Source: Prosthecobacter sp. (lineage in GTDB: Bacteria > Verrucomicrobiota > Verrucomicrobiia > Verrucomicrobiales > Verrucomicrobiaceae). Taken from it: 44,170 bases of DNA. The DNA lies in NCBI RefSeq assembly GCF_020439865.1, contig NZ_JAGRPF010000034.1, forward strand, positions 1 to 44,170, written 5' to 3'. This document shows, piece after piece, positions 18,105 to 24,980 of this stretch. A program made the translations under genes and the position numbers. Position 1 is the stretch's first letter, and the number at the start of each line of letters is the position of its first letter. The notes under the pieces are model-generated. The model saw only the letters and a list, made by a program, of their open reading frames with translations. It was not told where the DNA came from and made no database searches.

Positions 18105-19149
18105 TCAGCTCGTAGCTGGCGAAACGTTCGGCGTCGGGGAAATCGTGTTCGGAGTCCGGGTGGACGATCTGGAGGTGTGACTCCGCGTGATGCAGCGCAA
18201 ACAATGGCAGAGCTGCGCCTGCAATCCGGTCAACGCTTTGCCAGCGGAAGTTTGCATCGCGCAGCGGTGCGTTGACGAAGACGTGGCGTGGGGCGAGGCA
18301 GGCGATGAGTTCGTAGAAGTCGAAGGGCACGTCCTGCGGCCGGCCGAGGTAGTCGCCCATCTTAGACATGTAGCGTTCCTGGTTCCAGCCTTTGATGTTG
18401 CCACCATAGTAGTCGAGGAAGGAGTCGAAGCCACAGCTTGAGACGATGACCTTGAGGCGATCGTCGAACACGGCCGTGTAGATGGAATTGTGACCGCCCA
18501 GTGAATGTCCGATGACTCCGTAGCCATGTGAGTGGTCAACGAAGGGCAACGAGTCGAGGTAGTCGAGGCCACGGATGTTGTCCCAGATGGCTTTCATAGT
18601 GCCGCTGGGCATTTTGAGGGCTTTTAAATTGGGCTGGTAATCGGCGAGCAGGGGGTAACTCGGCGCGAGGGTCACGAAGCCACGTTCGGCGAGTTCGGCG
18701 GCGTATTGGCGGTGCGGTTTGCCTCCGAGTCCGACGACGACTTTGAAACCGATTTTGTTTTCCGTGGGATGCAGGCAAAGAACGGCGGGTGTTTTTCCTC
18801 CGTTGAGCGCTGATTTCGGAACACAGAGATAAGCCGGCACCTGACCGCCTGGCTGGGAAGTGTAGGTGATCAACCGCCGCACGTAGCTGCCGCAGTCGGT
18901 TTCCTCGCTGATCTTCGGATCCAGAGAGCAGCGCATCTCCGGGCCGGGGAGAGGACCGGTCACCTGCTGAAAGCCGTGAAGTGCCTCCCGCTTTCGTATT
19001 TCCCAATCGGCGGCTGATTGCGCAATTCTCTTCGAGCCGTCGGCGGCGCGATACTCGAGCAGATTCGTGCGGCTAAGTCCGCGAATGAGCGGGATGTCAT
19101 CCGCAAAGGAAAGGCAGGGGATTACGAGGGCAAAAAGAACGCGGCGCAT
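18076..19149 (-). CDS. Secreted alpha/beta hydrolase (acetyl-xylan-esterase/dienelactone-hydrolase-like)
   Basis: A 357-residue exported serine hydrolase. A signal peptide (MRRVLFALVIPCLSFA, then DD) precedes a catalytic domain. LCLHPTENKIGFKVVVGLGG gives the oxyanion region, GVIGHSLGGHNS the Ser nucleophile elbow, and a late SEHDFP the probable catalytic His. It matches the DUF/acetyl-xylan-esterase-like hydrolases common in Verrucomicrobia and Planctomycetes, with no specific substrate known. An alternative ATG three codons upstream (19158) is possible. Both candidates lie in the loop of an 8-bp GC-rich hairpin. It is downstream of the zinc peptidase gene by 41 bases, and its stop overlaps the convergent glycosyltransferase by 29 bases. 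Confidence 0.85.
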   Translation of the reverse strand: MRRVLFALVIPCLSFADDIPLIRGLSRTNLLEYRAADGSKRIAQSAADWEIRKREALHGFQQVTGPLPGPEMRCSLDPKISEETDCGSYVRRLITYTSQPGGQVPAYLCVPKSALNGGKTPAVLCLHPTENKIGFKVVVGLGGKPHRQYAAELAERGFVTLAPSYPLLADYQPNLKALKMPSGTMKAIWDNIRGLDYLDSLPFVDHSHGYGVIGHSLGGHNSIYTAVFDDRLKVIVSSCGFDSFLDYYGGNIKGWNQERYMSKMGDYLGRPQDVPFDFYELIACLAPRHVFVNAPLRDANFRWQSVDRIAGAALPLFALHHAESHLQIVHPDSEHDFPDAERFASYELIKRVLRPAQ

Positions 19150-19190
19150 GGGACTCATACGCCGCGTCAGGGGGAATGCTTTTCACGACC

Positions 19191-19886
19191 TTAATCGTCG
19201 CTGCGCTGGCCACCAACCATGTGCATGATGTAGTAGAGGAAGGTGCCGAGGGCGCTGATGAAGGCAGCCACGTAGGTCAGTGCGGCGGCATCAAGGACCT
19301 TGCTCATCGCGGCGGTTTCCGCTCCGGGCGCAACCGCCCCGGTTTGCGCGAGAATGCGCTTCGCACGGGCGGTGGCATCGAATTCCACGGGCAGTGTGAC
19401 GAGCTGGAACAGCATCACGATGCCAAAACAGGCGGCCAGAATCGGGATGGCGATCCTGGGGGCGATGTAGAAGAGGCCGAAGCCTGCGATGGGAATGATG
19501 TTGCCGGCGATGGTGGTGATGCCCACGGCGGCCATGCGCCACTGCAACGGCGCATAGAGCTGCTGGTGCTGGATGGCATGCCCGCACTCGTGCGCAGCCA
19601 CGCCGAGCGCGGCGACGTTGGTGCCGTAGTAGTTTTCTTCGCAGAGCATCAGCTGCTTGTTTGCTGGATCGTAATGATCGCTTAGCAGGCCCTTGGTAGG
19701 GCGCACAGCGACGTCACGGATGCCATTGAGGTCCAGAATGCGTTGTGCAATCTGGGCGCCAGAGAGGCCGGAACTGGCGGGCACCTGAGAATATCTCGCG
19801 TAGGCACCTTTTACGCGCCACGAAGCCCAGAGGGACAGCGCCATCGTTCCGAGGAAGAGAAGGAGGTAGAGAGGATCTATGATCAT
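19191..19886 (-). CDS. YugP-type membrane zinc metallopeptidase
   Basis: A 231-residue integral membrane protein of the neutral zinc metallopeptidase family (YugP, DUF2268-like naming varies). The first helix is at residues 6-21. Zinc-binding HECGH (H99, E100, H103) lies in GVAAHECGHAIQHQQ, followed by further helices around VGITTIAGNIIPIAGFG and ILAACFGIVMLFQLVTLPVEFDA, then a C-terminal helix. The motif is intact, so activity is expected at the membrane; substrates are unknown. It is the first gene of a likely two-gene unit with the hydrolase downstream, and it is divergent from the 20025 gene. Confidence 0.9.
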   Translation of the reverse strand: MIIDPLYLLLFLGTMALSLWASWRVKGAYARYSQVPASSGLSGAQIAQRILDLNGIRDVAVRPTKGLLSDHYDPANKQLMLCEENYYGTNVAALGVAAHECGHAIQHQQLYAPLQWRMAAVGITTIAGNIIPIAGFGLFYIAPRIAIPILAACFGIVMLFQLVTLPVEFDATARAKRILAQTGAVAPGAETAAMSKVLDAAALTYVAAFISALGTFLYYIMHMVGGQRSDD

Positions 19887-20024
19887 GGTTTATCGGATAA
19901 GTTTGTCCTTTGATACGCATCAATTCGGCCATGGGAAGCGCCGGCTCATTGCAAAACTGCATGGAGTTTGTCACACAAAATCCCGTGTTGCTTCCCCTCG
20001 TGCCTGCGATTGAATCAGCCTCTA

Positions 20025-20759
20025 ATGGAAACCGACTCCCAATCTCCCGCTCAGGCCTCGGAATCGATCGTGTGCCGCGTCACGCGCTGGTACTTTCGCC
20101 GGATGGGAATGCTGGCCGGGCTGCTGCTGGTCTTTGGGCTCGTGTTTCTCTACGACGGTGTTTGGGGCTATCCCAAAGTGGTGGCCATCGCGCAGAAGAA
20201 GGAATGGTTCATGAATGAATTCCTGCCTTCGTTTGAAACCGCCAAAAAAGAAGGGCGAATGGAGCAGTGGCTCGCGGATGCCCAGGCGAAGGGGCTGCCC
20301 ACTGGTGTGGATGGCGACTCTCCGCGCTGGAAGAGTTATGCGGCACAGAACGGGTGGGAGGAGGATCCCAAGCTCTACAGTGACCGCGAGATCGCCGAGC
20401 AATTCTGGTTTGCCTATGGCTGCTTTGCTGGAGGAGTGATCGTGGTCATCATCCTGCTGCGCAATCGTGGCAAAGTGCTGCGTGGTGAGGCCGACCATTG
20501 GGTGACACCTGAAGGCGCGAACATCCGATACGTTGATGTGTTTCGTGTGGACAAGCGCAAGTGGGAGCACAAGGGCCTCGCATATGCATGGTATCGCAGC
20601 AGTGGCGGCGCGGAAAAACGCGCAGTGTTCGACGATTTGAAATTCGCCGGAGCAGATCGTGTTTTGGAGCGCCTGCTCGGTCGTTTCAGCGGTGAACTCA
20701 TCGAAAAAGTCAGTGAACCTGAGACCGCGGAACAACCTTCTGCAGAGGCCGAAAAATGA
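20025..20759 (+). CDS. Hypothetical two-TM membrane protein
   Basis: A 244-residue protein I do not recognise. It has a short N-terminus, one helix at about residues 25-43 (MGMLAGLLLVFGLVFLYDGVWG), a polar loop of about 85 residues rich in charged and Trp residues, and a second helix around GCFAGGVIVVIILL. A cytoplasmic-looking domain with HWVTPEGANIRYVDVFRVDKRKWEHKG and an acidic Glu-rich tail follow. I chose the ATG at 20025; an upstream non-ATG extension has no family support. It stands alone between the divergent peptidase gene and acpP, 92 bases upstream of the latter. Confidence 0.75.
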   Translation: METDSQSPAQASESIVCRVTRWYFRRMGMLAGLLLVFGLVFLYDGVWGYPKVVAIAQKKEWFMNEFLPSFETAKKEGRMEQWLADAQAKGLPTGVDGDSPRWKSYAAQNGWEEDPKLYSDREIAEQFWFAYGCFAGGVIVVIILLRNRGKVLRGEADHWVTPEGANIRYVDVFRVDKRKWEHKGLAYAWYRSSGGAEKRAVFDDLKFAGADRVLERLLGRFSGELIEKVSEPETAEQPSAEAEK

Positions 20760-20851
20760 GCCGGTTGTACCGCGTTTGAAAAACACGGGAATTTCTCCTT
20801 GCCAAAGCAAACTCAGCCGCTAAAGCTCCGGCCCATCACCCACCCCCATCT

Positions 20852-21091
20852 ATGGCAGAAAACATCACAGAAAAAGTCAGAGACATCATCGTTGAACAGC
20901 TTGGCGTGAATCCCGAGCAGGTCACCCCCGAAGCCAAGTTCATCGAAGATCTCGGAGCCGACTCCCTCGACACCGTCGAGTTGGTGATGGCTTTCGAAGA
21001 AGAGTTCGGCATCGACGTTCCTGATGAAGAGGCCGAGAAGCTTCAGTCCGTGGGCGACGTTGTTCGCTACGTCGAAGAAAACGCCGAATAA
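20852..21091 (+). CDS. acpP: Acyl carrier protein
   Basis: Carries growing acyl chains as thioesters on a 4'-phosphopantetheine arm during fatty-acid synthesis. The 79-residue acidic protein has the invariant DSL attachment site (S38 in [22 protein letters not shown]) and ends in VRYVEENAE, fully typical. The arm is attached by AcpS, encoded in the convergent operon at 22528, and derives from CoA, whose precursor is made by CoaD in the same operon. A strong terminator follows 25 bases after the stop. The leader has no Shine-Dalgarno match (CACCCCCATCT before ATG), which is notable for a normally abundant protein. Confidence 0.98.
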   Translation: MAENITEKVRDIIVEQLGVNPEQVTPEAKFIEDLGADSLDTVELVMAFEEEFGIDVPDEEAEKLQSVGDVVRYVEENAE

Positions 21092-21115
21092 TCCGTTTCA
21101 GGATTCCTCCTTTTG

Positions 21116-21148
21116 AAAAGCCAGATGGTTCATCCATCTGGCTTTTTT
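21116..21148 (+). terminator. Rho-independent terminator of acpP
   Basis: An inverted repeat CCAGATGG (21121-21128) / CCATCTGG (21134-21141) with a 5-base loop is extended by a G-C and four A-T pairs, and ends in a run of six T. The pairing A's on the left could also give partial function in the opposite direction, before the rpmF operon's own terminator. Confidence 0.92.
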
Positions 21149-21224
21149 GTTGGTCGGAGACAGGTGCCTTGGCTGTCAGCGAAGCTGTGTTGTTGTCAGC
21201 GGTGCAAATTGGAGATCGCAGTCA

Positions 21225-21263
21225 AAACAAAAACCCCGCCGCGTCGTAAGACACAGCGGGGTT
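21225..21263 (-). terminator. Rho-independent terminator of the rpmF operon
   Basis: Read on the minus strand, AACCCCGC (complement of 21256-21263) pairs with GCGGGGTT (complement of 21232-21239) around a 16-base loop. A U-rich tract follows (complement of AAAACAAAAA, 21225-21234). It lies 22 bases beyond the rpmF stop and ends the leftward pdxJ-to-rpmF operon. Confidence 0.85.
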
Positions 21264-21284
21264 GGAAAAAGAGGGGAAGGGGAA

Positions 21285-21473
21285 TCAGCCCTCGCCGGCG
21301 ACCTTGCTGATCACCTGACGGCCGCGGTAGTAACCGCAGGACGGGCAGGCAACGTGGCCGGGGATGGTGGTGCCGCATTCCGGGCAGCTCTTGAGGGTGG
21401 GTGCCTTCCAGCGGTTTGCGCCTTGACGCATGCGTTGGCGGCTCTTGGATTGTCTGCGCTTCGGATTGGCCAT
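21285..21473 (-). CDS. rpmF: 50S ribosomal protein L32
   Basis: Small zinc-ribbon protein of the large ribosomal subunit, 62 aa. It begins with the conserved basic MANPKRRQSKSRQRMR and has the two CxxC pairs (CPECG and CPSCG) that bind zinc, followed by YYRGRQVI. It follows the YceD-family gene by 24 bases in the same orientation, the widespread yceD-rpmF pairing, and is the last gene before the terminator. Confidence 0.97.
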   Translation of the reverse strand: MANPKRRQSKSRQRMRQGANRWKAPTLKSCPECGTTIPGHVACPSCGYYRGRQVISKVAGEG

Positions 21474-21497
21474 GAGAGTATCGAGGTGGGGTCTGTT

Positions 21498-21977
21498 CTA
21501 GTTTAGCTTGTTCAATGCTTCCCACACACCCGGACCCGCACCTTGAGATTCGTCGGGAGCTGTTTCCAGCCCCGGTTCAAACCTGCCTTCGGCGGGACAC
21601 TGACGAGGCCGGACATTGCCGTCCTCACAGCGTGGGTAGCTCGGAAGGGCCAAGAGAGTATCTTCACGGATCGTATCCGTCAAGTTGATCGTGGCGTCCT
21701 TCTCAATCTCGATTTCGGCTCTGTATTTGGGCAGTTCGACCCGGTGGTCGAACCTTTCGAGGCAGGCCCCGCACTCAAGGCTGAAGGTGGCCTCCAGCCG
21801 CCCGCTTACGAGGAGGTCGGTGCCGTCGCGTTCGACGTGCAGCTCGTATTTGAGCGGGGAGACCGCCTGAACGGAGTCCTGGGCGTCCAAATCGAAGAAT
21901 GCAGGGGGCTCCTGGCCGGCAATGTCCTTGCCGCCGTCGGGAAGGGAGCGCAGATCGATGTTAAAGGGACGGTGCAT
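21498..21977 (-). CDS. yceD: YceD/DUF177 family protein
   Basis: A 159-residue soluble protein of the YceD (DUF177) family, usually encoded directly upstream of rpmF. YceD proteins are linked to 23S rRNA accumulation in some bacteria; the mechanism is unresolved. The diagnostic segment is SGRLEATFSLECGACLERFDHRVELP, with the paired cysteines of LECGACLERF. The typical acidic C-terminal region is replaced here by a Pro/Glu-rich stretch containing RCEDGNVRPRQCP. I chose the ATG at 21977 (MHRPFNIDL). An upstream in-frame start at 22046 would overlap coaD. Confidence 0.85.
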   Translation of the reverse strand: MHRPFNIDLRSLPDGGKDIAGQEPPAFFDLDAQDSVQAVSPLKYELHVERDGTDLLVSGRLEATFSLECGACLERFDHRVELPKYRAEIEIEKDATINLTDTIREDTLLALPSYPRCEDGNVRPRQCPAEGRFEPGLETAPDESQGAGPGVWEALNKLN

Positions 21978-21993
21978 GAGAAAATGGGGCAGG

Positions 21994-22476
21994 TCAGGAT
22001 GACTGGAGCCTGGAGCGGAGGGCGGTGGCGACGTTGGGCGGCACAAACTGCTCGATGTGACCGCCCAGGCGGCAGATCTCCTTCACCAGGCGGCTGCTGA
22101 TGTAGGTGTACTCTTCGCGGGGCATGAGAAAGAGAGTTTCTAGGTTCGGTTCCAATTTACGATTCATGAGGGCCAGTTGGAACTCGAATTCGAAGTCGGA
22201 CACGGCACGCAGGCCTCTCACGAGGGCGCAGGCTTGGTGCTGGCGGGCAAAATTGACCAGAAGGCCGTCGAAAGGCATGACTTCAATGCCTTGAATCTCA
22301 GCTGCGGCGCTGCGGATCAGTTCCACACGCTCCTCCACACTGAAGAGGCTTTGTTTGGAATTGTCCCGTGCCACGGCAATGATGAGTTTGTCAAAAATGC
22401 CCGCCGCACGCTGCAAAACGTCGAGGTGGCCGTTGGTGATGGGATCGAAGCTGCCGGGATAGATCGCGCGTCGCAT
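21994..22476 (-). CDS. coaD: Phosphopantetheine adenylyltransferase
   Basis: Transfers AMP from ATP to 4'-phosphopantetheine, giving dephospho-CoA in coenzyme A synthesis. The 160-residue protein begins with the nucleotidyltransferase motif AIYPGSFDPITNGHLDVL (TxGH, with H17). It also has VARDNSKQSLFSVEERVELI, RGLRAVSDFEFEFQLALMNRKL and the ISSR motif in EYTYISSRLVKEI, so it is complete and canonical. It is separated by 51 bases from acpS upstream and 16 bases from yceD downstream. Confidence 0.97.
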   Translation of the reverse strand: MRRAIYPGSFDPITNGHLDVLQRAAGIFDKLIIAVARDNSKQSLFSVEERVELIRSAAAEIQGIEVMPFDGLLVNFARQHQACALVRGLRAVSDFEFEFQLALMNRKLEPNLETLFLMPREEYTYISSRLVKEICRLGGHIEQFVPPNVATALRSRLQSS

Positions 22477-22527
22477 GATGGTGGGGTGGGATTCTAGTGG
22501 CGGCAGGGGAGTGTGAAAAGGGAAAGC

Positions 22528-22899
22528 TCACGCCAGCAGCACCTGCGCCATCGCCAGATCACTGGTGTGCGTAAGGCTCACAAGACAGGTGGCATCGCCC
22601 GCATGCTGCCGGGCGGCTCCATGCAGTGCGATTTCGGGTTTGCCGCTGACAGTGCGCACAACTTCAATGTCCGTCCAGTTGACGCCTTCGGCCCAGATGC
22701 CGGTGCCGAGGGCTTTTGCTGCTGCCTCCTTGGCTGCAAAACGGGCGGCGTAGTGCATCGCGGGTTCGGCGCAGGCATCGCAGTAGGCGATCTCGCCGGC
22801 GGTGAAGGTGCGGTCTTTGAAGCGCTGACCGTGTTTTTCCAGCAGCTCGCGGATGCGGGACACCTCCACGAGATCAATGCCAATTCCGGTGGCTTTCAT
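22528..22899 (-). CDS. acpS: Holo-[acyl-carrier-protein] synthase
   Basis: Transfers the 4'-phosphopantetheine arm from CoA to the serine of apo-ACP. The 123-residue protein has the two family motifs with Mg-binding residues: GIGIDLVEVSRI (D9) and RFAAKEAAAKAL (E58). The C-terminal segment LVSLTHTSDLAMA is also typical. It starts 9 bases after the pdxJ stop, the common pdxJ-acpS arrangement. Its substrate AcpP is encoded 1.4 kb away on the other strand. Confidence 0.97.
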   Translation of the reverse strand: MKATGIGIDLVEVSRIRELLEKHGQRFKDRTFTAGEIAYCDACAEPAMHYAARFAAKEAAAKALGTGIWAEGVNWTDIEVVRTVSGKPEIALHGAARQHAGDATCLVSLTHTSDLAMAQVLLA

Positions 22900-22908
22900 G
22901 AGGGGAAA

Positions 22909-23664
22909 TCAGTCGCGGTAGGTTGCCATGACCGCCAGCATTTCGCGCACGGCTTCGCGCAGGCCGATGAACACAGCGCGTGAGACGATGTGATGGCCGA
23001 TGTTCAACTCCGCGAGGTGCGGAACCGCCCACAGGTCGGGAAGATTGCGCGTGGTGAGACCATGTCCCGCATTGATCTGCAGTCCCAGGGTGTGGCCAAG
23101 CTCTGCAGCGTCGCACAGTCGCGCCACCTCGGCGGCGCGTTCGGCTCCGGTGTGATTGGCAAAGGTTCCTGTGTGCAGTTCGATCATCGCCGCACCAATC
23201 TCGGCGCTGGCACGCACCTGATCGAGATCCGGGTCGATGAACATGCTGACGCGTGTGCCATTGTCATTGAGCGCCTTCACTGTGCCGCGGAGGGCATCAC
23301 GCTGACCTGCCACATCGAGCCCGCCTTCGGTGGTGACCTCTTCGCGATTCTCAGGAACCATGCACACAAAGTCAGGTCGCACTCTCAGTGCGATGTCGAG
23401 AATCTCCCGGGTGTTGCCCATCTCCAGATTCAGCTTGGTGCCTATCTTCTGTCGCAACAATTGTACATCGTCATCCTGAATGTGGCGACGGTCGGCGCGC
23501 AAATGCACAGTGATCGAATGAGCTCCCGCCGCTTCAGCGGTCAATGCTGCTTCCAGCGCAGAAGGTTCCGCGTTGGGCGACTCCAGCATGCTGCGATAGC
23601 GTGCCTGACGCAGGGTCACCACATGGTCGATATTGACTCCGAGGAGCAGGTTGGGTTGGGGCAT
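22909..23664 (-). CDS. pdxJ: Pyridoxine 5'-phosphate synthase
   Basis: Condenses 3-amino-2-oxopropyl phosphate and 1-deoxy-D-xylulose 5-phosphate to pyridoxine 5'-phosphate in the DXP-dependent B6 pathway. The 251-residue TIM barrel begins LLGVNIDHVVTLRQAR. It has GAHSITVHLRADRRHIQDDDV, VPENREEVTTEGGLDV, VSMFIDPD, IELHTGTFAN and LQINAGHGLTTRN, all canonical. It is the first gene of the leftward operon. A 155-base divergent region separates it from the + gene at 23820. Confidence 0.97.
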   Translation of the reverse strand: MPQPNLLLGVNIDHVVTLRQARYRSMLESPNAEPSALEAALTAEAAGAHSITVHLRADRRHIQDDDVQLLRQKIGTKLNLEMGNTREILDIALRVRPDFVCMVPENREEVTTEGGLDVAGQRDALRGTVKALNDNGTRVSMFIDPDLDQVRASAEIGAAMIELHTGTFANHTGAERAAEVARLCDAAELGHTLGLQINAGHGLTTRNLPDLWAVPHLAELNIGHHIVSRAVFIGLREAVREMLAVMATYRD

Positions 23665-23718
23665 GGCGGCTATGTAGCGCGCGCATTAAGGCCCGCAAGC
23701 CTCGTGTCCGCGTGACTT

Positions 23719-23746
23719 TTGACAGAATCTTGACGGAAAATGTAAC
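23719..23746 (+). promoter_or_regulatory. Candidate sigma-70-type promoter for the 23820 gene
   Basis: TTGACA at 23719-23724, a perfect -35 match, is followed after 16 bases by TGTAAC (23741-23746), which matches four of six -10 positions. It lies about 75 bases upstream of the ATG. A second TTGAC sits 11 bases after the first. Prediction from sequence only. Confidence 0.4.
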
Positions 23747-23819
23747 AGCAGCCCCAAGATAATGAAGTTCTCGATCGCTTGATCATACGACAGAGTGTGA
23801 GTCCCCAACATCCTCTCCC

Positions 23820-24725
23820 ATGAAATCCCTGTTCTATACCATCTTCATCATCGGCGGCGCCTTTCTTGCATACGACTACTTTGGTGCGCCTCCCGGTCAG
23901 AAGATCGTGTTCAAGAGTCTGAATCCTCCCAAGCAGAAGAAGGTCGTGACTGCGGCCGTCGTGCCGGAGCAAAAGCCGGACGTGACCCCGGCAACGCCCG
24001 CTTCCGTCAAATCAGTCGTGGCGGAGAAGCCCAAGCCGGTGGAAGCAACTCCGGCCCCTGCGCCTGTCGCGGCCTCATCTGGTCCGAAATTCGATCCCAT
24101 CGAAGTTTTAACCGGCAACTGGCTGAAGATTCCTTCGTCGGCATTTCCTCGCGAGGTGGCGCTGAAGCAGGATGCCATGTTCAAGATGAGCGTCGGAGCC
24201 AGCAAAATCATGGCAGGGGCCAAGGTGTTTGCTCTAGCCGCGGAAAACGGACAACTGACTCTGGCCCCGACTCCCACCTCGCCGGCGCGTGCGCTGGTTC
24301 CGATTGATGGGACCGACTTGAAGGAACTGCTCAATGACGTTTACGAGAAGTGGAAGGTCGTCAGGGCGGAGGAGTTGAAGGCCATCGCAGCCAAGAAGCA
24401 GCAGCTTGCTGCGCAACCGGAGGCTGCTCCCTCAAGTGGTGAAGTGGAGGCCGGTGGAAAACCGGTGCGAGGCAGCGATGGTGGCTATCCTCTGCTCATC
24501 GCCAGCATGAAGCGTGGCCAGGTGACGGAGATCAAACCTGAACACATTACTGGATGGCAGGACCCGCAGCCCGCGAAGATTCAGGGTAAAAACGGATGGG
24601 CTGTGAAAGTAAACTACGAAGCCAGTACCATTTTTGGCCTGCAGCCAGTTGAGGCACAGGCGCTCGTGCTGGATGGACGGGTCACAGGGTGGTTCTACAC
24701 GGGGTCTGGCGAGGAAGTGCCGTGA
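23820..24725 (+). CDS. Hypothetical membrane-anchored, proline/alanine-rich protein
   Basis: A 301-residue protein I do not recognise. It starts with an uncleaved-looking hydrophobic helix (SLFYTIFIIGGAFLAYDYF, about residues 3-21). A Pro/Lys/Val-rich linker runs to about residue 95, and two small folded-looking blocks follow around residues 96-180 and 215-301. The second contains GGYPLLIASMKRGQV and GKNGWAVKVNYEAST. A charged, coiled-coil-prone stretch (ELKAIAAKKQQLAAQ) joins the blocks. The layout suggests a protein tethered to the inner membrane with a periplasmic C-terminal part. It is monocistronic, divergent from pdxJ and upstream of the tRNA gene. Confidence 0.72.
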   Translation: MKSLFYTIFIIGGAFLAYDYFGAPPGQKIVFKSLNPPKQKKVVTAAVVPEQKPDVTPATPASVKSVVAEKPKPVEATPAPAPVAASSGPKFDPIEVLTGNWLKIPSSAFPREVALKQDAMFKMSVGASKIMAGAKVFALAAENGQLTLAPTPTSPARALVPIDGTDLKELLNDVYEKWKVVRAEELKAIAAKKQQLAAQPEAAPSSGEVEAGGKPVRGSDGGYPLLIASMKRGQVTEIKPEHITGWQDPQPAKIQGKNGWAVKVNYEASTIFGLQPVEAQALVLDGRVTGWFYTGSGEEVP

Positions 24726-24753
24726 GGAATTTTCATTGGAAGGAACTTTCCGT

Positions 24754-24781
24754 TTGCCAGAAAGGGGGCAGCGTTTACTAT
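24754..24781 (+). promoter_or_regulatory. Candidate promoter of the tRNA-Asp gene
   Basis: TTGCCA (24754-24759, five of six -35 positions) and TACTAT (24776-24781, four of six -10 positions) are spaced by 16 bases. They place transcription start roughly 10-15 bases before the mature tRNA 5' end. Prediction from sequence only. Confidence 0.5.
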
Positions 24782-24800
24782 CGCGGCCCCAAACGGCAAA

Positions 24801-24877
24801 GGAGCGGTAGTTCAGTTGGTTAGAACGCCAGCCTGTCACGTTGGAGGTCGCGGGTTCGAGCCCCGTCCGCTCCGCCA
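24801..24877 (+). tRNA. tRNA-Asp (anticodon GTC)
   Basis: A 77-base tRNA with a full cloverleaf. The acceptor stem GGAGCGG pairs with CCGCTCC (24867-24873). The D-arm contains TTCAGTTGGTTAGAA. The anticodon stem CCAGC/GTTGG surrounds loop CTGTCAC with anticodon GTC at 24835-24837. The T-arm GCGGGTTCGAGCCCCGT is intact, and the discriminator G is followed by an encoded CCA (24875-24877). Sequence and anticodon match bacterial tRNA-Asp. It stands alone, with its own candidate promoter and a terminator 12 bases downstream. Confidence 0.97.
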
Positions 24878-24889
24878 CTGGGTTTGATC

Positions 24890-24919
24890 AAAGCCGCCAT
24901 GAAACATGGCGGCTTTTTT
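24890..24919 (+). terminator. Rho-independent terminator after tRNA-Asp
   Basis: A stem of nine G/C-rich pairs, GCCGCCATG (24893-24901) with CATGGCGGC (24905-24913), has a three-base loop. Flanking A's pair with a run of six T (24914-24919). It ends the tRNA transcript. It may also block read-through from the convergent gene ending at 24981, though the U-tract in that direction is short. Confidence 0.9.
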
Positions 24920-24980
24920 ATGCCTTCATTTTACAGCAGGAGCGGCAAATGAGCGACCGAACGTTCTGAAGTCTCCGACA

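Noticed and set aside
20799..20826. TTGCCA-N16-TAAAGC upstream of acpP as a promoter
   Set aside because: The -10 half matches only three of six consensus positions, too weak to report as a feature.
24801..24980. tRNA-Asp 3' end as an integration (att) site for a mobile element
   Set aside because: I found no second copy of the tRNA 3' end, no integrase and no compositional break nearby.
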